From Halieaceae bacterium UBA4438 (GTDB lineage Bacteria; Pseudomonadota; Gammaproteobacteria; Pseudomonadales; Halieaceae), in assembly GCA_002390485.1 (NCBI GenBank), contig DGPO01000097.1, positions 1 to 6,601 of the forward strand: a DNA stretch of 6,601 nucleotides, written 5' to 3'. The notes beneath the pieces were generated by a model. The model had not been told where the DNA came from, made no database searches, and worked only from the letters and a program-made list of their open reading frames with translations. Shown piece after piece: positions 5,638 to 6,601 of the stretch. Each line of letters starts with the position of its first letter. Position 1 is the stretch's first letter. A program made the position numbers and the translations under genes.

Positions 5638-6066
5638 ATGTCAAACCCCTACGAAATTCTTTTCGTCTGCACGCACAACCGTTGCCGAAGTGTCTTGGCT
5701 GAAGTGATTGCCAACACGAGCCATGATGGGTTTTTTAGAGCTCACAGTGCGGGCAGTCAGCCCGCCGGCGCGGTTCATCCAAGCACACTCAAGTACTTGG
5801 CTGCGCGAGGCTTGCCAACCCAAGGGCTGACAAGTCAATCCTGGAATGACTACTCGGACGTGCAATTTGATCTTGTCGTGACAGTGTGTGATGGGGCCGC
5901 GGGCGAGACTTGCCCTTTGTGGATGGAAGGCGCGGCGAGAGTCCATTGGGGTGTGCCAGACCCCTCTCGAATTGAAGGTGATGAGGCGGTTATTCGGGCC
6001 GCTTTTGATGACGTCGTCGACGCCCTTGATGAAAAATTATCGTCGCTTCGACATTCGCTTACTTGA
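5638..6066 (+). CDS. arsC: Arsenate reductase ArsC, LMW-phosphatase (thioredoxin-coupled) type
   Basis: A 142-residue cytosolic protein of the low-molecular-weight tyrosine phosphatase fold. The N-terminal P-loop CTHNRCRS (11-18) has nucleophile Cys11 and Arg17 (CX5R). Two further cysteines follow, Cys84 in TVCDGA and Cys92 in ETCP, and then HWGVPDPS (103-110) with the general-acid Asp108. This three-cysteine relay (Cys11, Cys84, Cys92) is the hallmark of thioredoxin-linked ArsC, which reduces arsenate to arsenite; plain phosphatases lack the latter two. Length is normal for the family (about 130-155). An in-frame ATG at 5620 would add six residues but has a poorer ribosome site. No ArsR, ArsB, Acr3 or ArsH lies in the window, so this is an orphan arsC here. 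It is divergent from the MFS gene, and its 3' end overlaps the next gene's 3' end by 8 bp. Confidence 0.88.
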   Translation: MSNPYEILFVCTHNRCRSVLAEVIANTSHDGFFRAHSAGSQPAGAVHPSTLKYLAARGLPTQGLTSQSWNDYSDVQFDLVVTVCDGAAGETCPLWMEGAARVHWGVPDPSRIEGDEAVIRAAFDDVVDALDEKLSSLRHSLT

Positions 6067-6601
6067 ACAGGTCGGGATCTAACGGTGCACTCTCGATGTT
6101 TCCGACCACCGGGCTGTTCGCGGCATTATCAAAACAGTGATCGATCATCGAGTAACGCTGTTTGCTGACCTCGCTGTACGAGGGGTGTGTGAAGATATAG
6201 ATGTCACCCGCCCGCAATGACTCAATAACACGCAAAGCGAGGACGTCCGGATCGATGCCATTTTTGACCGCGTTGGCGATCCCCGTAGATGCAGTCTCAG
6301 GGTCGAGATCTTCTTCAGAAAGTACGAGGTTACGCTGGGCGTCACCATAGTCCTCGGGCCGTACACGATCTGACAGATGAATACGCGTTTTGACAAACGC
6401 GGGGCACAGCGCGGCGACTTGAATACCAAAGGGAGCCAGCTCCATGGCCCAGCCCTCTGACAGCCCCGCCACAGCAAGTTTAGTGGCGTTGTACGCACCG
6501 CCAAATGGGAAGCCGCTCATGCCGGCCATGGAGGCCACGTTGACGATCCAACCGCCCCCGGCCGCTTTGATATGAGGAACCACGGTTTTCATGCCAAAAA
6601 C
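6059..6601 (-). CDS. SDR-family oxidoreductase, C-terminal part (cut by the right window edge)
   Basis: The last 180 residues of a classical short-chain dehydrogenase/reductase. The frame is open to the window edge and reads VFGMKTVVPHIKAAGGG; the Met at 6592 is internal, not a start, because the Rossmann TGxxxGxG and NNAG segments must lie beyond 6601. Counting from the edge, catalytic Ser24 (NVAS), Tyr37 and Lys41 (YNATK) are present, followed by AALCPAFVKT, the usual post-catalytic segment. The tail VIESLRAGDIYIFTHPSYSEVSKQR is, from memory, common in one SDR subgroup of unknown substrate. It lacks the IAVDGG-type end of FabG-like members, so it is a different branch from the SDR at 3563-4351. 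The stop overlaps the arsC stop by 8 bp on opposite strands, with no terminator visible between them. Confidence 0.88.
   Translation of the reverse strand, partial: VFGMKTVVPHIKAAGGGWIVNVASMAGMSGFPFGGAYNATKLAVAGLSEGWAMELAPFGIQVAALCPAFVKTRIHLSDRVRPEDYGDAQRNLVLSEEDLDPETASTGIANAVKNGIDPDVLALRVIESLRAGDIYIFTHPSYSEVSKQRYSMIDHCFDNAANSPVVGNIESAPLDPDLFK

Noticed and set aside
5790..5799. CAAGTACTTG palindrome in arsC
   Set aside because: Perfect 10-bp palindromes are expected several times by chance in 6.6 kb.
4414..6066. MFS gene plus arsC as an arsenic resistance pair (ArsJ-like efflux)
   Set aside because: The MFS sequence does not resemble ArsJ as I remember it, there is no GAPDH or arsR partner, and the genes are divergent. 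Proximity alone is not enough.
6059..6592. Treating the Met at 6592 as the true start of the right-hand SDR
   Set aside because: The frame continues to the window edge, and the protein would lack the cofactor-binding half of every SDR. The gene is truncated by the window, not naturally short.

Overview
The window looks like an ordinary chromosomal segment of a Gram-negative, probably marine, gammaproteobacterium. That assignment is an inference. It rests on mid-range GC, densely packed genes, short GC-rich intrinsic terminators, a secreted arylsulfatase, an RhlG-like reductase and an ArsC whose active-site loop reads CTHNRCRS. There is no rRNA, tRNA, CRISPR array, insertion sequence or phage gene, and no intergenic stretch exceeds 300 bases.

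Layout, left to right. (1) Positions 1-89 hold a strong intrinsic terminator for a plus-strand gene outside the window and a possible promoter overlapping it. (2) A plus-strand PLP-dependent low-specificity threonine aldolase (90-1127) runs tail to tail, 8 bp apart, into a minus-strand fumarylacetoacetate-hydrolase-family enzyme (1136-1747). (3) A 182-bp divergent spacer separates that gene from a plus-strand exported sulfatase (1930-3462). The spacer holds an imperfect direct repeat, each copy ending in GTATAAA. (4) An inverted repeat and a bidirectional terminator (3468-3543) separate the sulfatase from a minus-strand pair: a 12-TM MFS transporter (4414-5589) followed by an RhlG-like SDR (3563-4351). 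(5) A very short divergent spacer leads to a plus-strand thioredoxin-type arsenate reductase (5638-6066). Its stop overlaps the stop of a minus-strand SDR that runs off the right edge (6059-6601).

Functionally the genes look like separate small units. They cover amino-acid cleavage (threonine/allo-threonine to glycine and acetaldehyde), acylpyruvate-type C-C hydrolysis, periplasmic desulfation of an organic sulfate, an MFS/SDR pair of unknown substrate, arsenate or phosphatase-type chemistry, and a second SDR. Strand switches occur at almost every gene, so only the MFS and the RhlG-like SDR could plausibly share a transcript. I did not find a clearly novel multi-gene system. The points most worth a second look are small: a perfect 21-bp palindrome inside the MFS gene, promoter elements overlapping the MFS and arsC starts, the nested hairpins after the sulfatase, and the direct repeat in front of it.
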